DNA of 34,452 bases. Source: Parcubacteria group bacterium. GTDB lineage: Bacteria; Patescibacteriota; Minisyncoccia; Portnoybacterales; UBA2143. The stretch is from contig NYYU01000032.1 in NCBI GenBank assembly GCA_002685955.1, forward strand, positions 1 to 34,452, in the 5' to 3' direction. The notes below the pieces were generated by a model. It was not told the DNA's origin. It ran no database searches and saw only the letters and a program-made list of their open reading frames with translations. The translations under genes were made by a program, and so were the position numbers. Positions 13,891 through 22,386 of the stretch are shown here, piece by piece. Each line of letters opens with the position of its first letter. The stretch's first letter is position 1.

Positions 13891-16338
13891 ATGAGCGATA
13901 GGAGAAAACATATTTTAAATGTTTTATTCGATGTCAAGCCTGTTAATCACAGGGGTGATTTAGATATAGAAAAAATTAAACAGATGTCAGCTGTTATTGA
14001 TTTGAGAAAAACTAAGGCCATTAGAATAAATGAAGATCAACCAGAGATAGAAGAGCCATTAATAGAAGAACCATTGGCGGATCAAGCTGAATTGCCTGAT
14101 CAAGATACGCTTTTAGCTGAATTAGAGGGCTTTGATAATCTTGATAAGTATTTAGAAAAAGTTCAACTTAGTTCAGTCGAAAAATGGGAAGTCCCGACGC
14201 AAGTCCGACGCTCTGGTACGGACTCCGATCAAAGCATCGGAGGTCGGGATCCCGATCCAAAAGGCATCGGGAAAGATTTAGAACAATTCTATTTCCCCGA
14301 AGCAGCTTCTCAAGATTACCAATTAGCCGCCCAGCCGGCTGTCCAAGAACCAGCTAGCTTGAAAAATGATTTTGATTTCAAATCATTAACCAGGTTTCTA
14401 GTGGCTGGATTTTTAATTGCCATGGTTGTTCCGGCCGCCGTTTGGGTAGATAAAGGTTTTGGTATTAAGGAAAATGTTATGAGTAATAGCTTAGCTGCTT
14501 ATCAGAATCTCTTAGCAGCTAAAGCATCATTAGAAGAGGCTGATTGGCAAACAGCCGGAGAGAATTTCAGCTCGGCTCAATCAGATTTTATTAAAGCCCG
14601 TCAAGAAGTTAATAAATTAAGTAAATTAACCTTAGCCATTCTAGGGCAAATACCTGGCGGTTCAGTTGTTTCTTCAGGCATTCATTTGGTTAAGGTTGGT
14701 GAGAGTTTAGCTCAAGCCGGTCAAACTCTTACTTCAGCCATTGGCCTATTTTCCTTTGATAATTTATTTAATTCAATTAATTTATCTGACGGTTCTCAAC
14801 CATTAAGCCAGAAAATTGCCCTGAATCAGGATAATTTAGTCAAAGCTTTGACCGACATTAGGCTAGCCAGTCAAGAGCTTGATCAAGTTAAAATTGAGGC
14901 CTTGCCAGAGGAAATTCAGACCGGAGCCGTCTCTTTAAAGAAAAAATTGCCCCTAGTTGAAGAAATACTTGCTCAAGCAATTGATTATTCAGATGCTTTA
15001 TTAAAAATCTTGGGTCATGATAATCCTCGCCAGTACTTATTAATCTTTCAAAATAATAGTGAAATTAGAGCGACCGGTGGATTTATTGGCACTTATGGCC
15101 TATTAAAGTTAGATCAAGGTAGAATAGCTAATCTGATGGTTGATGGCGTTTTTAATGTTGATGGGCAGCTTCATGAGAAAATTATCCCGCCTCAGCCCAT
15201 TCAGAAAGTGAGTACGGCTTGGTCAATGCATGATGCTAATTGGTTTCCTGATTTTCCCACTTCAGCCCAAAAGATTTCTTGGTTTTATGAAAAAACCGGA
15301 GGACCAACCACTGATGGAGTAATTAGTTTAACCCCGACCGTGGTAGAGCGACTTTTAAGATTAACTGGTCCGATTGCTATGTCTCAATACGAAGTGATCC
15401 TGGATTCAAATAATTTTGTTGAGTTAGTCCAATACAAAGTAGAGGTTGATTATGATAAAGAGCTGAATCGGCCTAAACAGATTTTAGCTGATTTTGCTCC
15501 TAAATTTATTGAAACCTTGAGTCAATTATCTCCTGAAAAAAGAGCGGAGGTGGTTGAAATTATCCTTGATAGTTTCAAAGAAAAACATATTTTAATCTAT
15601 TTTCGCGATTCAGCATTACAAGGAATTGTAGTTGATGAGGGCTGGGCTGGACAGTTATTGACAACTAGCCGTGATTATCTAAGCGTTGTTTCATCTAATA
15701 TTAACGGGTATAAGACGGATCGGGTCGTTCAAGAAACAATTAAACATCAGGCTGAAATTCAAGCCGATGGTTCAATTATTGATACCTTGACTATTATCCG
15801 CCAGCATCAAGGCGGTAAAGAAAAGTATGATTGGTGGAATCGAGTTAATTCAAACTATTTAAGAGTTTACTTGCCCCGAGGCAGTCAATTAATCTCAGCT
15901 AAGGGTCAAAGCGTAGAAATTTACCAACCGCCCATTGATTACCAGCAACAAGGTTTTAAACAAGACCCTTTAGTTAGTTCAATTGAAGATAAGATGACGA
16001 TTGATTTAAAGACCGGCACCCGGATTTTTGAAGAAAATGGCAAAACAGTTTTTGCTAACTGGGTTTATGTCAGTCCTGGTGAAACAGTTACCTTAGTTTA
16101 TAAGTATAAGCTGCCTTTTAAAATAGACTTGACAAATCCGAGCGATAGTTATAGTTTATTAGCGCAAAAACAAGCCGGCAGCTTGGGCAGCCAATTTAGC
16201 CATCAATTGAAATTTCCTGAAGATTGGTCAGTTTCTTGGCAATATCCAGATGAGAATAAGGCCGAAGCCGGGCTTTGGCGGACAGAAACTGATTTGCAAG
16301 CAGACAGGCTTTTGGGCATAACTTTTGAACTATGGTAA
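13891..16338 (+). CDS. DUF4012 domain surface protein
   Basis: Large membrane-anchored protein common in Patescibacteria and Actinobacteria, function unknown. I start it at ATG 13891, preceded by GAGGTG, rather than the track's TTG at 13873. A cytoplasmic N-terminal region of about 165 residues is rich in acidic and low-complexity sequence. One hydrophobic helix follows (FLVAGFLIAMVVPAAVWV, track residues about 175-192), then a large outer part. The DUF4012 core is recognisable by LLIFQNNSEIRATGGFIGTYG and the later DGVISLTPTVVERLLRLTGP. The N-terminal region contains a translated palindrome cluster (RRSGTDSDQSIGGRDPDPKG, DNA 14191-14275). It overlaps the LamG gene by 7 nt, and its position among glycan genes suggests a cell-surface role. 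Confidence 0.85.
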   Translation: MSDRRKHILNVLFDVKPVNHRGDLDIEKIKQMSAVIDLRKTKAIRINEDQPEIEEPLIEEPLADQAELPDQDTLLAELEGFDNLDKYLEKVQLSSVEKWEVPTQVRRSGTDSDQSIGGRDPDPKGIGKDLEQFYFPEAASQDYQLAAQPAVQEPASLKNDFDFKSLTRFLVAGFLIAMVVPAAVWVDKGFGIKENVMSNSLAAYQNLLAAKASLEEADWQTAGENFSSAQSDFIKARQEVNKLSKLTLAILGQIPGGSVVSSGIHLVKVGESLAQAGQTLTSAIGLFSFDNLFNSINLSDGSQPLSQKIALNQDNLVKALTDIRLASQELDQVKIEALPEEIQTGAVSLKKKLPLVEEILAQAIDYSDALLKILGHDNPRQYLLIFQNNSEIRATGGFIGTYGLLKLDQGRIANLMVDGVFNVDGQLHEKIIPPQPIQKVSTAWSMHDANWFPDFPTSAQKISWFYEKTGGPTTDGVISLTPTVVERLLRLTGPIAMSQYEVILDSNNFVELVQYKVEVDYDKELNRPKQILADFAPKFIETLSQLSPEKRAEVVEIILDSFKEKHILIYFRDSALQGIVVDEGWAGQLLTTSRDYLSVVSSNINGYKTDRVVQETIKHQAEIQADGSIIDTLTIIRQHQGGKEKYDWWNRVNSNYLRVYLPRGSQLISAKGQSVEIYQPPIDYQQQGFKQDPLVSSIEDKMTIDLKTGTRIFEENGKTVFANWVYVSPGETVTLVYKYKLPFKIDLTNPSDSYSLLAQKQAGSLGSQFSHQLKFPEDWSVSWQYPDENKAEAGLWRTETDLQADRLLGITFELW
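14191..14275. repeat. Composite translated palindrome in the DUF4012 gene
   Basis: It starts with TCCCGACG and ends with GCATCGGGAAAG, like the dedA and trmD copies. The middle carries an extra hairpin CTCCGAT-caaagc-ATCGGAG, so it appears to be one palindrome inserted in another. Read in frame as VRRSGTDSDQSIGGRDPDPK. Confidence 0.7.
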
Positions 16339-17414
16339 AAAAACAATTTAAATTTAATCTAAGGACAAAATTGATCCTATTAATCGGTTTAGTTTTAATT
16401 TTTGTTTTACAGGTTATTACGATTGCTTCTAGCGACAATGGTTTAATCGCTTACTGGAATTTTGATAATGCTCGCAATAATACGGCTGAAGATTCTTCGG
16501 GTAATAAGCTGACTGGTTATGTTAATAAGTTAACTTGGGGAGTTTTAGGCAAGGTAAATTATACTTTAATCTTTAGCGGTCAAGGATATATTGTTATGGA
16601 TGATCATGATGAATTGGATTTTGACGCTAATGATAGTTTTACCATTTCAGCCTGGGTTAAACTAGATGATCAGATTGGTGGTTACAAGTCAATTGTTGGC
16701 AAGGCTGATATTTTTTCATTAAACGGCTATATGTTAAGGCACGACCAGAATGGCTATTTATCAATGAGAATCGTTGGAAGCGAAAATGCCCAGGATGCCA
16801 ATGCAATTGCTAAACAAGATTATCGGGATGATAAATGGCATCATCTGGTCGGGGTAATTGATCGGGCCAATGACACTAATACTATTTATGTTGATGGGTT
16901 GCAAAGAGATCAGATTAGCACAGTTAAAGTAGGCGATTTAACTAATAACTCCTTCTTTTATATCGGAGCTTTGGCCAGAGGCAGTGTTTTCAAAGGCTTT
17001 ATTGATGAAGTTAGGGTCCATGACCGAGCTTTGTCCTTGTCAGAAGTCCGGGCGCTTTATACTCAAGATTGTGATTGTTCAGATAGTTTTTATTCTCCAG
17101 GCGATTTGCTTCAAGCAACTAATTGTTATAAGGTCTATTATCTTAATAAAAACTATCAGAAAAAGTGGATTATTAACCAAAAGGTTTTTGACCTTTATGG
17201 CAATAAAGTAAGTGATGTTATTAAAGTTACATCTTCAGAATTAGCTGCTTATCCAACAGTTAATTTAATGAGAGCGATTGGCCATGATAAAGTTTATTTA
17301 ATTAGTAATGATGTTAAACAATGGATTAAAACAGCCCAAGAATTTGAAAGCTTAGGTTATCAGTGGGAAGATATTGATGATGTTTTGGCAGAGGAATTAG
17401 CCGAGTATCAATAA
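16332..17414 (+). CDS. Secreted or membrane-anchored LamG-domain protein
   Basis: Begins with a basic N-terminus and hydrophobic segment (LILLIGLVLIFVLQVITIAS), a signal peptide or anchor. A concanavalin A-like LamG/laminin-G fold follows at about 37-240: GLIAYWNFDN, AEDSSGNKLTG, DSFTISAWVKL, DKWHHLVGVID and GFIDEVRVHDRALSLSEVRALY are the usual strands. The C-terminal 110 residues (YKVYYLNKNYQKKWIINQKVF and a second similar unit KVYLISNDVKQWI) look like short surface repeats I associate with Parcubacteria exported proteins. Such proteins bind glycans or other surface ligands; no catalytic motif is seen. It overlaps the DUF4012 gene and precedes murJ. Confidence 0.82.
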   Translation: MVKKQFKFNLRTKLILLIGLVLIFVLQVITIASSDNGLIAYWNFDNARNNTAEDSSGNKLTGYVNKLTWGVLGKVNYTLIFSGQGYIVMDDHDELDFDANDSFTISAWVKLDDQIGGYKSIVGKADIFSLNGYMLRHDQNGYLSMRIVGSENAQDANAIAKQDYRDDKWHHLVGVIDRANDTNTIYVDGLQRDQISTVKVGDLTNNSFFYIGALARGSVFKGFIDEVRVHDRALSLSEVRALYTQDCDCSDSFYSPGDLLQATNCYKVYYLNKNYQKKWIINQKVFDLYGNKVSDVIKVTSSELAAYPTVNLMRAIGHDKVYLISNDVKQWIKTAQEFESLGYQWEDIDDVLAEELAEYQ

Positions 17415-17421
17415 GGGATGA

Positions 17422-18984
17422 ATGATTAAAAGATTATTCAACAATCAATCAAAAACCATTATGTCGGCTGCTTTTGTTTTAGGAGCGGCTTCTTTAGTTA
17501 GTCGTTTGTTAGGTTTAGTTCGAGATCGCATGCTAGCCGGTATGTTTGGCGCCGGTGATGAACTTGATATCTATTACGCGGCTTTTCGTATTCCTGATTT
17601 AGTCTTTTCTTTGCTAGTGGTAGGCGCTATTTCAGCTGGATTTATTCCAGTATTTATTAATTATGTTCAAAAAAATGAATCTAAGGCCTGGCATTTAGCT
17701 AACAGTGTTCTTAATTTAATAACTTTATCTTTGGTTATAGTTTGTTTGATTCTTATCATCATCGCTCCCTGGTTAATTAAATTAATTGCCCCAGGTTTTT
17801 CCCCAGATAAACTGGCTTTAACGGTTCAATTAACCAGAATAATGTTCTTAAGTCCTTTTTTCTTGGGATTAAGCGCTGTTTTAGGAGGCATTCTTCAAAG
17901 CTTTCGTCGTTTCTTGATTTATGCTTTGGGTCCGATTATGTATAACCTCGGTATTATTTTCGGTGTTTTATTCCTGGTTGACTATTTTGGCCTTAAGGGC
18001 TTGGCTTATGGCGTTGTGCTTGGCGCTTTTCTTCATATGGTTATTCAGGTTCCTTCAGCTTGGCTTTGCGGATTTAAATGGCGGCCAGTTTTTGATTTTA
18101 GGTTTGCTGGAGTTAAAAGGGTTTTTAAAATGATGCCGCCTCGAATTATTAATCTTGCCTTTTGGCAGATTACTTTAATTGTGATGACAGTTTTAGCTTC
18201 GCTTTTAGCGGTGGGCAGTGTTGCCGTATATAACTTGGCCTATAATATCTGGAGTTTTCCTTTGGGTATTTTCGGAATTTCTTTTGTAGTAGCGGCTTTT
18301 CCCAAGCTTTCTCAAGCGGCTCAGAAAAAAAATAAAGTAGGCTTTGTTAAAATCTTTTCTTCAACTACTCGACAGATTCTTTTCTTTACTTTACCAGCCG
18401 CTGTATTATTCATTGTTTTGAGAAGTCAAATCGTTCAGATTATTCTAGGCACGGGTCGTTTTGAAACAGCTGATGTTCATTTAACTGCTCAGATTTTAGG
18501 ATATTTTTCCTTAGGTTTGTTTGCCCAGGCTTTAATTTTACTTTTTTTGCGAGGGTTTTTTGCCTGGGAAGATGCTAAAACGCCCTTGCTGACTGGCTTT
18601 TTAACCACTTTAGTTGCTTTGTCTTCAGCTTGGTTTTTGGCTCAAGTTTTAGGCGTAGTTGGTTTGGCTTTAGCTTTCTCTTTGAGCTGCTTTTTCCATT
18701 TAATTCTTTTGACTGTTTTTTTAAGAAACAAGATCGGTTGGCTAGACCTTAAAAAAATTCTAATTTCCAGCCTTAAGATGCTTTTAGCTTGTTTAATAGC
18801 TGGATTAGCTGTTTGGTTTGTCTTGCGATTGATCAATCAGCCAGCCTTGATCCAAGGAGGTATTGCTGGCTTGATTGGCGTCTTAATATATTTCTTTTTA
18901 GCTTGGATTTTTAGATTGGAAGAATTAAATATTTTCTTTTCATCTTTAGTTAGCAAGCTTCCTTGGAAAAAGGTGAGAGAATAA
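17422..18984 (+). CDS. murJ: Lipid II flippase MurJ (MviN family)
   Basis: Polytopic membrane transporter of the MOP superfamily that moves lipid II across the membrane for peptidoglycan synthesis. The N-terminus has AASLVSRLLGLVRDRMLAGMFG, with the conserved arginines of MurJ helix 1, followed by AFRIPDLVFSLLVVGAISAGFIPVF. About 14 hydrophobic helices can be counted. Length 520 aa is normal. It follows the LamG gene by 7 nt and precedes lepA by 4 nt, so it is in a cotranscribed block. The upstream ATG at 17418 is out of frame and stops after three codons, so ATG 17422 is the start. It could flip another lipid-linked glycan made by the nearby transferases. Confidence 0.93.
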   Translation: MIKRLFNNQSKTIMSAAFVLGAASLVSRLLGLVRDRMLAGMFGAGDELDIYYAAFRIPDLVFSLLVVGAISAGFIPVFINYVQKNESKAWHLANSVLNLITLSLVIVCLILIIIAPWLIKLIAPGFSPDKLALTVQLTRIMFLSPFFLGLSAVLGGILQSFRRFLIYALGPIMYNLGIIFGVLFLVDYFGLKGLAYGVVLGAFLHMVIQVPSAWLCGFKWRPVFDFRFAGVKRVFKMMPPRIINLAFWQITLIVMTVLASLLAVGSVAVYNLAYNIWSFPLGIFGISFVVAAFPKLSQAAQKKNKVGFVKIFSSTTRQILFFTLPAAVLFIVLRSQIVQIILGTGRFETADVHLTAQILGYFSLGLFAQALILLFLRGFFAWEDAKTPLLTGFLTTLVALSSAWFLAQVLGVVGLALAFSLSCFFHLILLTVFLRNKIGWLDLKKILISSLKMLLACLIAGLAVWFVLRLINQPALIQGGIAGLIGVLIYFFLAWIFRLEELNIFFSSLVSKLPWKKVRE

Positions 18985-18988
18985 GACA

Positions 18989-20767
18989 ATGAATCAAAAA
19001 AACATTCGTAATTTCTGTATTATTTCTCATGTTGATCATGGCAAATCTACTTTGGCTGATCGGTTTTTAGAATTGACTGGGGCAATTGAGCAGAGAAAAA
19101 TGCGTTCCCAATTTTTAGATATGATGGAATTGGAAAGAGAAAAAGGCATTACCATCAAACTGCAGCCGGTTCGGATAGAGTATGATAAATATATTCTTAA
19201 TTTGATTGATACGCCCGGCCATGTTGATTTTAGTTATGAGGTCTCACGCAGCTTAGCGGCCGTGGAAGGAACAATTCTTTTAATTGACGCTAATAAGGGA
19301 ATTCAGGCTCAAACTTTAGCTAACTTGCATTTGGCCCAAAAGCAGAAGCTGGTAATTATTCCGGTGGTTAATAAGATAGATTTGGCTCAGGCCCAAGTTG
19401 AGAAAATAACCGAGGAAATGAGCCAATTATTAACTGTTAAACAATCAGCCATTATTAAAATTTCAGCTAAACAAGGGATCAATGTTAAACAAGTTTTAGA
19501 AGCGGTTATTAAAAGAATTCCTTGTCCTCAAGGTAATTTAAAAAACCCTTTAAGGGCTTTAATCTTTGATTCTAATTATGATATTTACAAAGGGGCGGTC
19601 GCCTATGTCAGGATGGTTGATGGCCAGGTTAAGGCTGGAGATAAAATTAAGATGTTGGCTTCTAAAACTCAAGTAGAAATTATTGAAGTAGGAGTTTTCA
19701 AGCCAGAGCTGACTAAGACCAATCAGCTTGAGGCTGGTGAGATTGGATATATTGCTACGGGGTTAAAAGATTTGGCTCAATGTCGGGTCGGTGATACCAT
19801 CACTGAGGGAGCGGTTAAGGAGATTCAAGCTTTGACTGGCTACCAGGAATCTAAGCCGGTTGTTTTTGCTAGTTTTTATCCGTCTCAGGCTGAGAGTTAT
19901 GATATTTTAAAAGACAGTTTGGCTAAATTAAAACTAAATGACGCTTCTTTACAATACGAGCCAGAATCTTGTGAAGGATTAGGCCGGGGCTTCCGCTGTG
20001 GGTTTTTAGGCATGCTTCATCTAGAAATAGTTTTAGAACGGCTTAAAAGAGAACACCAATTGAATTTAGTTGTTACTTCGCCTTCAGTGAGCTATCAGGT
20101 AATTACTAAAGGAGATGATTCTCTATTAGTTTCTTCAGCTTCAGATTTACCCAGGACTGATCAGATTGAGCAGATTAAAGAACCTTGGGCTGTTTTGGAA
20201 ATAATTACGCCTAGCCAGTATTTAGGGTCAGTTATGAAATTATTAGAAAAGACCAGAGGTGAATATCAAGATACTCAGTATTTAAGTCCAGTCAAGGCTT
20301 TGATCAAATACCAAGCGCCCTTAAATGAAATTATTATTGATTTTTATGATAATTTAAAAAACATCACAGCTGGTTATGCTTCAATGAGCTATCAAATGAT
20401 TGGTCACCGTCCAGCTGATTTAGTTAAGGTAGACATCTTAATCGCTCAAGAAAAGACAGAAGCTTTTGCCAGGATTGTCCATAAAGATAAGGTTGACCAA
20501 GAAGCCCGGGCTTTAGTTCAGAAATTAAAACAAGTTATTCCTAAACAGCTTTTTGCCGTAGCTGTCCAAGCGGCCATTAACGGGAAGATTATTGCTCGAG
20601 AAACTATTTCCGCTATGAAAAAGGATGTGACCGGTTATTTGTACGGGGGAGACTATACTCGTAAGCGTAAGTTGCTGGAAAAGCAGAAAAAAGGAAAAAA
20701 ACGAATGAAAAAGATGGGCCGGGTTAATATTCCTCAGGAAGCTTTTTTTAAAGTTTTAAAAAAGTAA
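18989..20767 (+). CDS. lepA: Elongation factor 4 (LepA)
   Basis: Ribosome-associated translational GTPase related to EF-G. The G motifs are all visible: ISHVDHGKST (G1), EREKGITIK (G2), LIDTPGHVDF (G3), PVVNKIDLA (G4) and the KISAKQGINV region (G5). The LepA-specific C-terminal domain has GYLYGGDYTRKRKLLEKQKKGKKRMKKMG, quoted here in parts: GGDYTRKRKLL and GKKRMKKMG. Length 592 aa is normal. It is the last gene of the murJ block and runs convergently into a 34-aa minus-strand ORF one base later. Confidence 0.96.
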   Translation: MNQKNIRNFCIISHVDHGKSTLADRFLELTGAIEQRKMRSQFLDMMELEREKGITIKLQPVRIEYDKYILNLIDTPGHVDFSYEVSRSLAAVEGTILLIDANKGIQAQTLANLHLAQKQKLVIIPVVNKIDLAQAQVEKITEEMSQLLTVKQSAIIKISAKQGINVKQVLEAVIKRIPCPQGNLKNPLRALIFDSNYDIYKGAVAYVRMVDGQVKAGDKIKMLASKTQVEIIEVGVFKPELTKTNQLEAGEIGYIATGLKDLAQCRVGDTITEGAVKEIQALTGYQESKPVVFASFYPSQAESYDILKDSLAKLKLNDASLQYEPESCEGLGRGFRCGFLGMLHLEIVLERLKREHQLNLVVTSPSVSYQVITKGDDSLLVSSASDLPRTDQIEQIKEPWAVLEIITPSQYLGSVMKLLEKTRGEYQDTQYLSPVKALIKYQAPLNEIIIDFYDNLKNITAGYASMSYQMIGHRPADLVKVDILIAQEKTEAFARIVHKDKVDQEARALVQKLKQVIPKQLFAVAVQAAINGKIIARETISAMKKDVTGYLYGGDYTRKRKLLEKQKKGKKRMKKMGRVNIPQEAFFKVLKK

Positions 20768-20768
20768 T

Positions 20769-20873
20769 CTAGAGCAAAGGAGCCAGGGTGAAAATTAACA
20801 TACTGAGCACTACCAAACTGGCCAAGATAATCCAGGTCAAACGAAACATTTTTCTGCGAGTTGATTGTTTCAT
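20769..20873 (-). CDS. Small membrane protein, 34 aa, unknown function
   Basis: Below the ORF-track cutoff. It encodes MKQSTRRKMF followed by one hydrophobic helix (LTWIILASLVVLSMLIFTL) and ends APLL, giving a basic N-terminus and a single membrane span. The stop codon lies 1 nt past the lepA stop, so the genes are convergent with no spacer. Its upstream -10 box (TATAAT on the minus strand, 20885-20890) overlaps a TATTATAAA box facing ftsB, so the two genes share a compact divergent promoter. I recall similar tiny proteins in Parcubacteria genomes but cannot confirm this here. Function unknown; pairing with the septum gene suggests an envelope role. Confidence 0.62.
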   Translation of the reverse strand: MKQSTRRKMFRLTWIILASLVVLSMLIFTLAPLL

Positions 20874-20881
20874 AACTCTAG

Positions 20882-20892
20882 TTTATTATAAA
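20882..20892. promoter_or_regulatory. Overlapping divergent -10 boxes between the 34-aa ORF and ftsB
   Basis: TTTATTATAAA reads as TATAAT on the minus strand and TATTAT/TTATAA on the plus strand, 11 nt before the small ORF and about 18 nt before ftsB. Confidence 0.4.
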
Positions 20893-20909
20893 AAGACAGT
20901 TTAAACAAT

Positions 20910-21338
20910 ATGGCTAAATCAACTCCATTTCAGAATGTTATCAAAAGGATTCTTGGATCTAAAATCTTTCTTTTTTTGATTAGCTTTATTCTGATTGCTT
21001 TGGTGGTTAATTTGGGCCGGGAAAGCTACCGCAAACATGAATTGACTAAAGAAATTAATAGTTTAAACGCAGACATTGAACAACTAGAAGGCCGCAATCG
21101 TCAATTAAGTAATTTAATGGAATATTTTAAACAAGATTCCTATTTGGAGAAAGAAGCCCGACTTAAACTCAATTTAAAAAAACCGGGCGAGCAAGTCATT
21201 ATTTTATCTTCTGGTTTGGATCAACCTTCTCAAGATTCGGATCAACCAGATAATTTAGAAGCAATAGAAGATTCATTGTCTCCAAAAGAGCCAACAGCTA
21301 ATTACTGGAAATGGTGGGAGTATTTTTTTTCTAATTAA
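20910..21338 (+). CDS. ftsB: Septum formation initiator family protein (FtsB/DivIC)
   Basis: Bitopic division protein linking FtsL/FtsQ-type partners. A short cytoplasmic part is followed by a membrane helix (FLFLISFILIALVVNLG), then a heptad-patterned coiled coil (LTKEINSLNADIEQLEGRNR) and the family motif DSYLEKEARLKLNLKKPGEQV. The C-terminal tail (about 110-142) is acidic and serine/proline-rich. Length 142 aa is a little long for the family. It starts a cluster with ftsE and ftsX, two more division genes. The tRNA-Gly gene begins on the base after its stop codon, so the tRNA is probably cut from the same transcript. Confidence 0.88.
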   Translation: MAKSTPFQNVIKRILGSKIFLFLISFILIALVVNLGRESYRKHELTKEINSLNADIEQLEGRNRQLSNLMEYFKQDSYLEKEARLKLNLKKPGEQVIILSSGLDQPSQDSDQPDNLEAIEDSLSPKEPTANYWKWWEYFFSN

Positions 21339-21409
21339 GCGGATGTAGCTTAGTGGCAAAGCCTCTGCTTCCCAAGCAGATGACGAGGGTTCGATTCCCT
21401 TCATCCGCT
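21339..21409 (+). tRNA. tRNA-Gly (CCC)
   Basis: Cloverleaf: acceptor GCGGATG/CATCCGC, D arm GCTTAGTGGCAAAGC, anticodon stem TCTGC/GCAGA with loop TTCCCAA (anticodon CCC), T arm AGGG-TTCGATT-CCCT. No encoded CCA. It begins immediately after the ftsB stop. Confidence 0.95.
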
Positions 21410-21454
21410 CTGGAAAATTTTTGTTTTGGTGTAGAGTAGGCGGATGGTTAGGGT

Positions 21455-21478
21455 TCCCTGCCTGCCGGCAGGCAGGGA
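21455..21478. repeat. Perfect 24-nt palindrome between tRNA genes
   Basis: TCCCTGCCTGCC followed by its exact inverse complement GGCAGGCAGGGA, with no loop. Same family as the palindromes at 12-33 and inside the GT4 gene at 11864. Confidence 0.85.
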
Positions 21479-21503
21479 TTCCCGTATCTCGCTCTAGGAT
21501 TTA

Positions 21504-21575
21504 GCCGAGGTGGCTTAATGGCAAAGCAACACATTCGTAACGTGTAGATTGTGGGTTCGATTCCCACCCTCGGCT
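21504..21575 (+). tRNA. tRNA-Thr (CGT)
   Basis: Acceptor GCCGAGG/CCTCGGC, D arm GCTTAATGGCAAAGC, anticodon loop TTCGTAA (anticodon CGT), T arm GTGGG-TTCGATT-CCCAC. The last anticodon-stem pair (31-39) is an A-C mismatch. No encoded CCA. Confidence 0.9.
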
Positions 21576-21589
21576 CCCTAATCTTTACT

Positions 21590-21614
21590 GGAGGCAATCA
21601 ATATGCTAAACTGA
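21590..21614 (+). promoter_or_regulatory. Shine-Dalgarno plus three-codon minicistron ending in UGA before prfB
   Basis: GGAGG (21590-21594), 8 nt, then ATG CTA AAC TGA (21603-21614). The prfB ATG (21619) is 4 nt after this UGA, in the +1 frame. The good ribosome site serves the minicistron rather than prfB, so prfB may be translated by reinitiation or a +1 shift at an RF2-read stop codon. Confidence 0.45.
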
Positions 21615-21618
21615 TTTA

Positions 21619-22386
21619 ATGAAAGACTTAACTGAAAGATTAACTGGGCAGTATGATAGGCGTCAGGCAATTCTATCAATTTATGCCGGGGCGGGCGGGA
21701 CTGATGCTCAGGATTGGGCTGAAATGCTTTTAGGAATGTATTTAAAGTTTATTAAAAAGAATGATTGGTCAGCCCAAGTAATTGAAGTAAAAGGGGGGAA
21801 GGAAGCTGGAATTAAAAATGCAACTCTAGCTATTGAAACAGCTTATGCTTATGGTTATTTAAAAGGAGAATCAGGCGTTCATCGTTTGGTTCGATTATCA
21901 CCCTTTAACGCTGATCATCTCCGCCATACCTCTTTTGCTTTGGTTGAAGTTTTGCCTCAATTTAAAGAAATGAAAGAAATTAATATTAGGCCGGAAGATT
22001 TAAGAGTAGAAACCTTTCGAGCTAGCGGGCCAGGCGGTCAGTATGTTAACAAAGTAGAATCAGCTGTGCGAATAACTCATTTGCCAACCGGTATAGTTGT
22101 TTCTTGTCAGAACGAACGGCTTCAGGGCGCCAACAAAAAAAGGGCTATGGAATGGCTTTATAGCAAACTCCATCAGTACAATTTAAAAGGGCAAGAAGAG
22201 AAGAAGAGGCAGATAAGGGGGGAATTGTCACCGGCTGAATGGGGCAGTCAGATCCGTTCTTATGTGCTCCATCCTTATCAAATGGTTAAAGACCATCGGA
22301 CCGGGGTTAAAATCGGGAGCCCTCAAAGGGTCTTAGATGGCAAGTTAGATAAATTTATTGAGGGCTTTATTAAAAAAACGGCATGA
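21619..22386 (+). CDS. prfB: Peptide chain release factor 2 lacking domain 1
   Basis: Class I release factor for UGA and UAA. The stop-codon recognition motif SPF (VRLSPFNADHLRHTSF) marks it as RF2, not RF1, and the catalytic GGQ is in ASGPGGQYVNKVESAVRITH. The protein starts at LTGQYDRRQAILSIYAGAGG, which aligns to the start of domain 2 in E. coli RF2. The roughly 110-residue N-terminal domain 1 is therefore missing, and tRNA-Thr occupies the space where it would be. Total 255 aa against about 365. It overlaps ftsE by ATGA. The best Shine-Dalgarno sequence belongs to a three-codon ORF ending in UGA just upstream. Confidence 0.9.
   Translation: MKDLTERLTGQYDRRQAILSIYAGAGGTDAQDWAEMLLGMYLKFIKKNDWSAQVIEVKGGKEAGIKNATLAIETAYAYGYLKGESGVHRLVRLSPFNADHLRHTSFALVEVLPQFKEMKEINIRPEDLRVETFRASGPGGQYVNKVESAVRITHLPTGIVVSCQNERLQGANKKRAMEWLYSKLHQYNLKGQEEKKRQIRGELSPAEWGSQIRSYVLHPYQMVKDHRTGVKIGSPQRVLDGKLDKFIEGFIKKTA

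Noticed and set aside
21420-21503. A third tRNA between tRNA-Gly and tRNA-Thr
   Set aside because: Some G-rich arms are present, but no acceptor pairing or T-loop is found; a perfect palindrome accounts for the structure.
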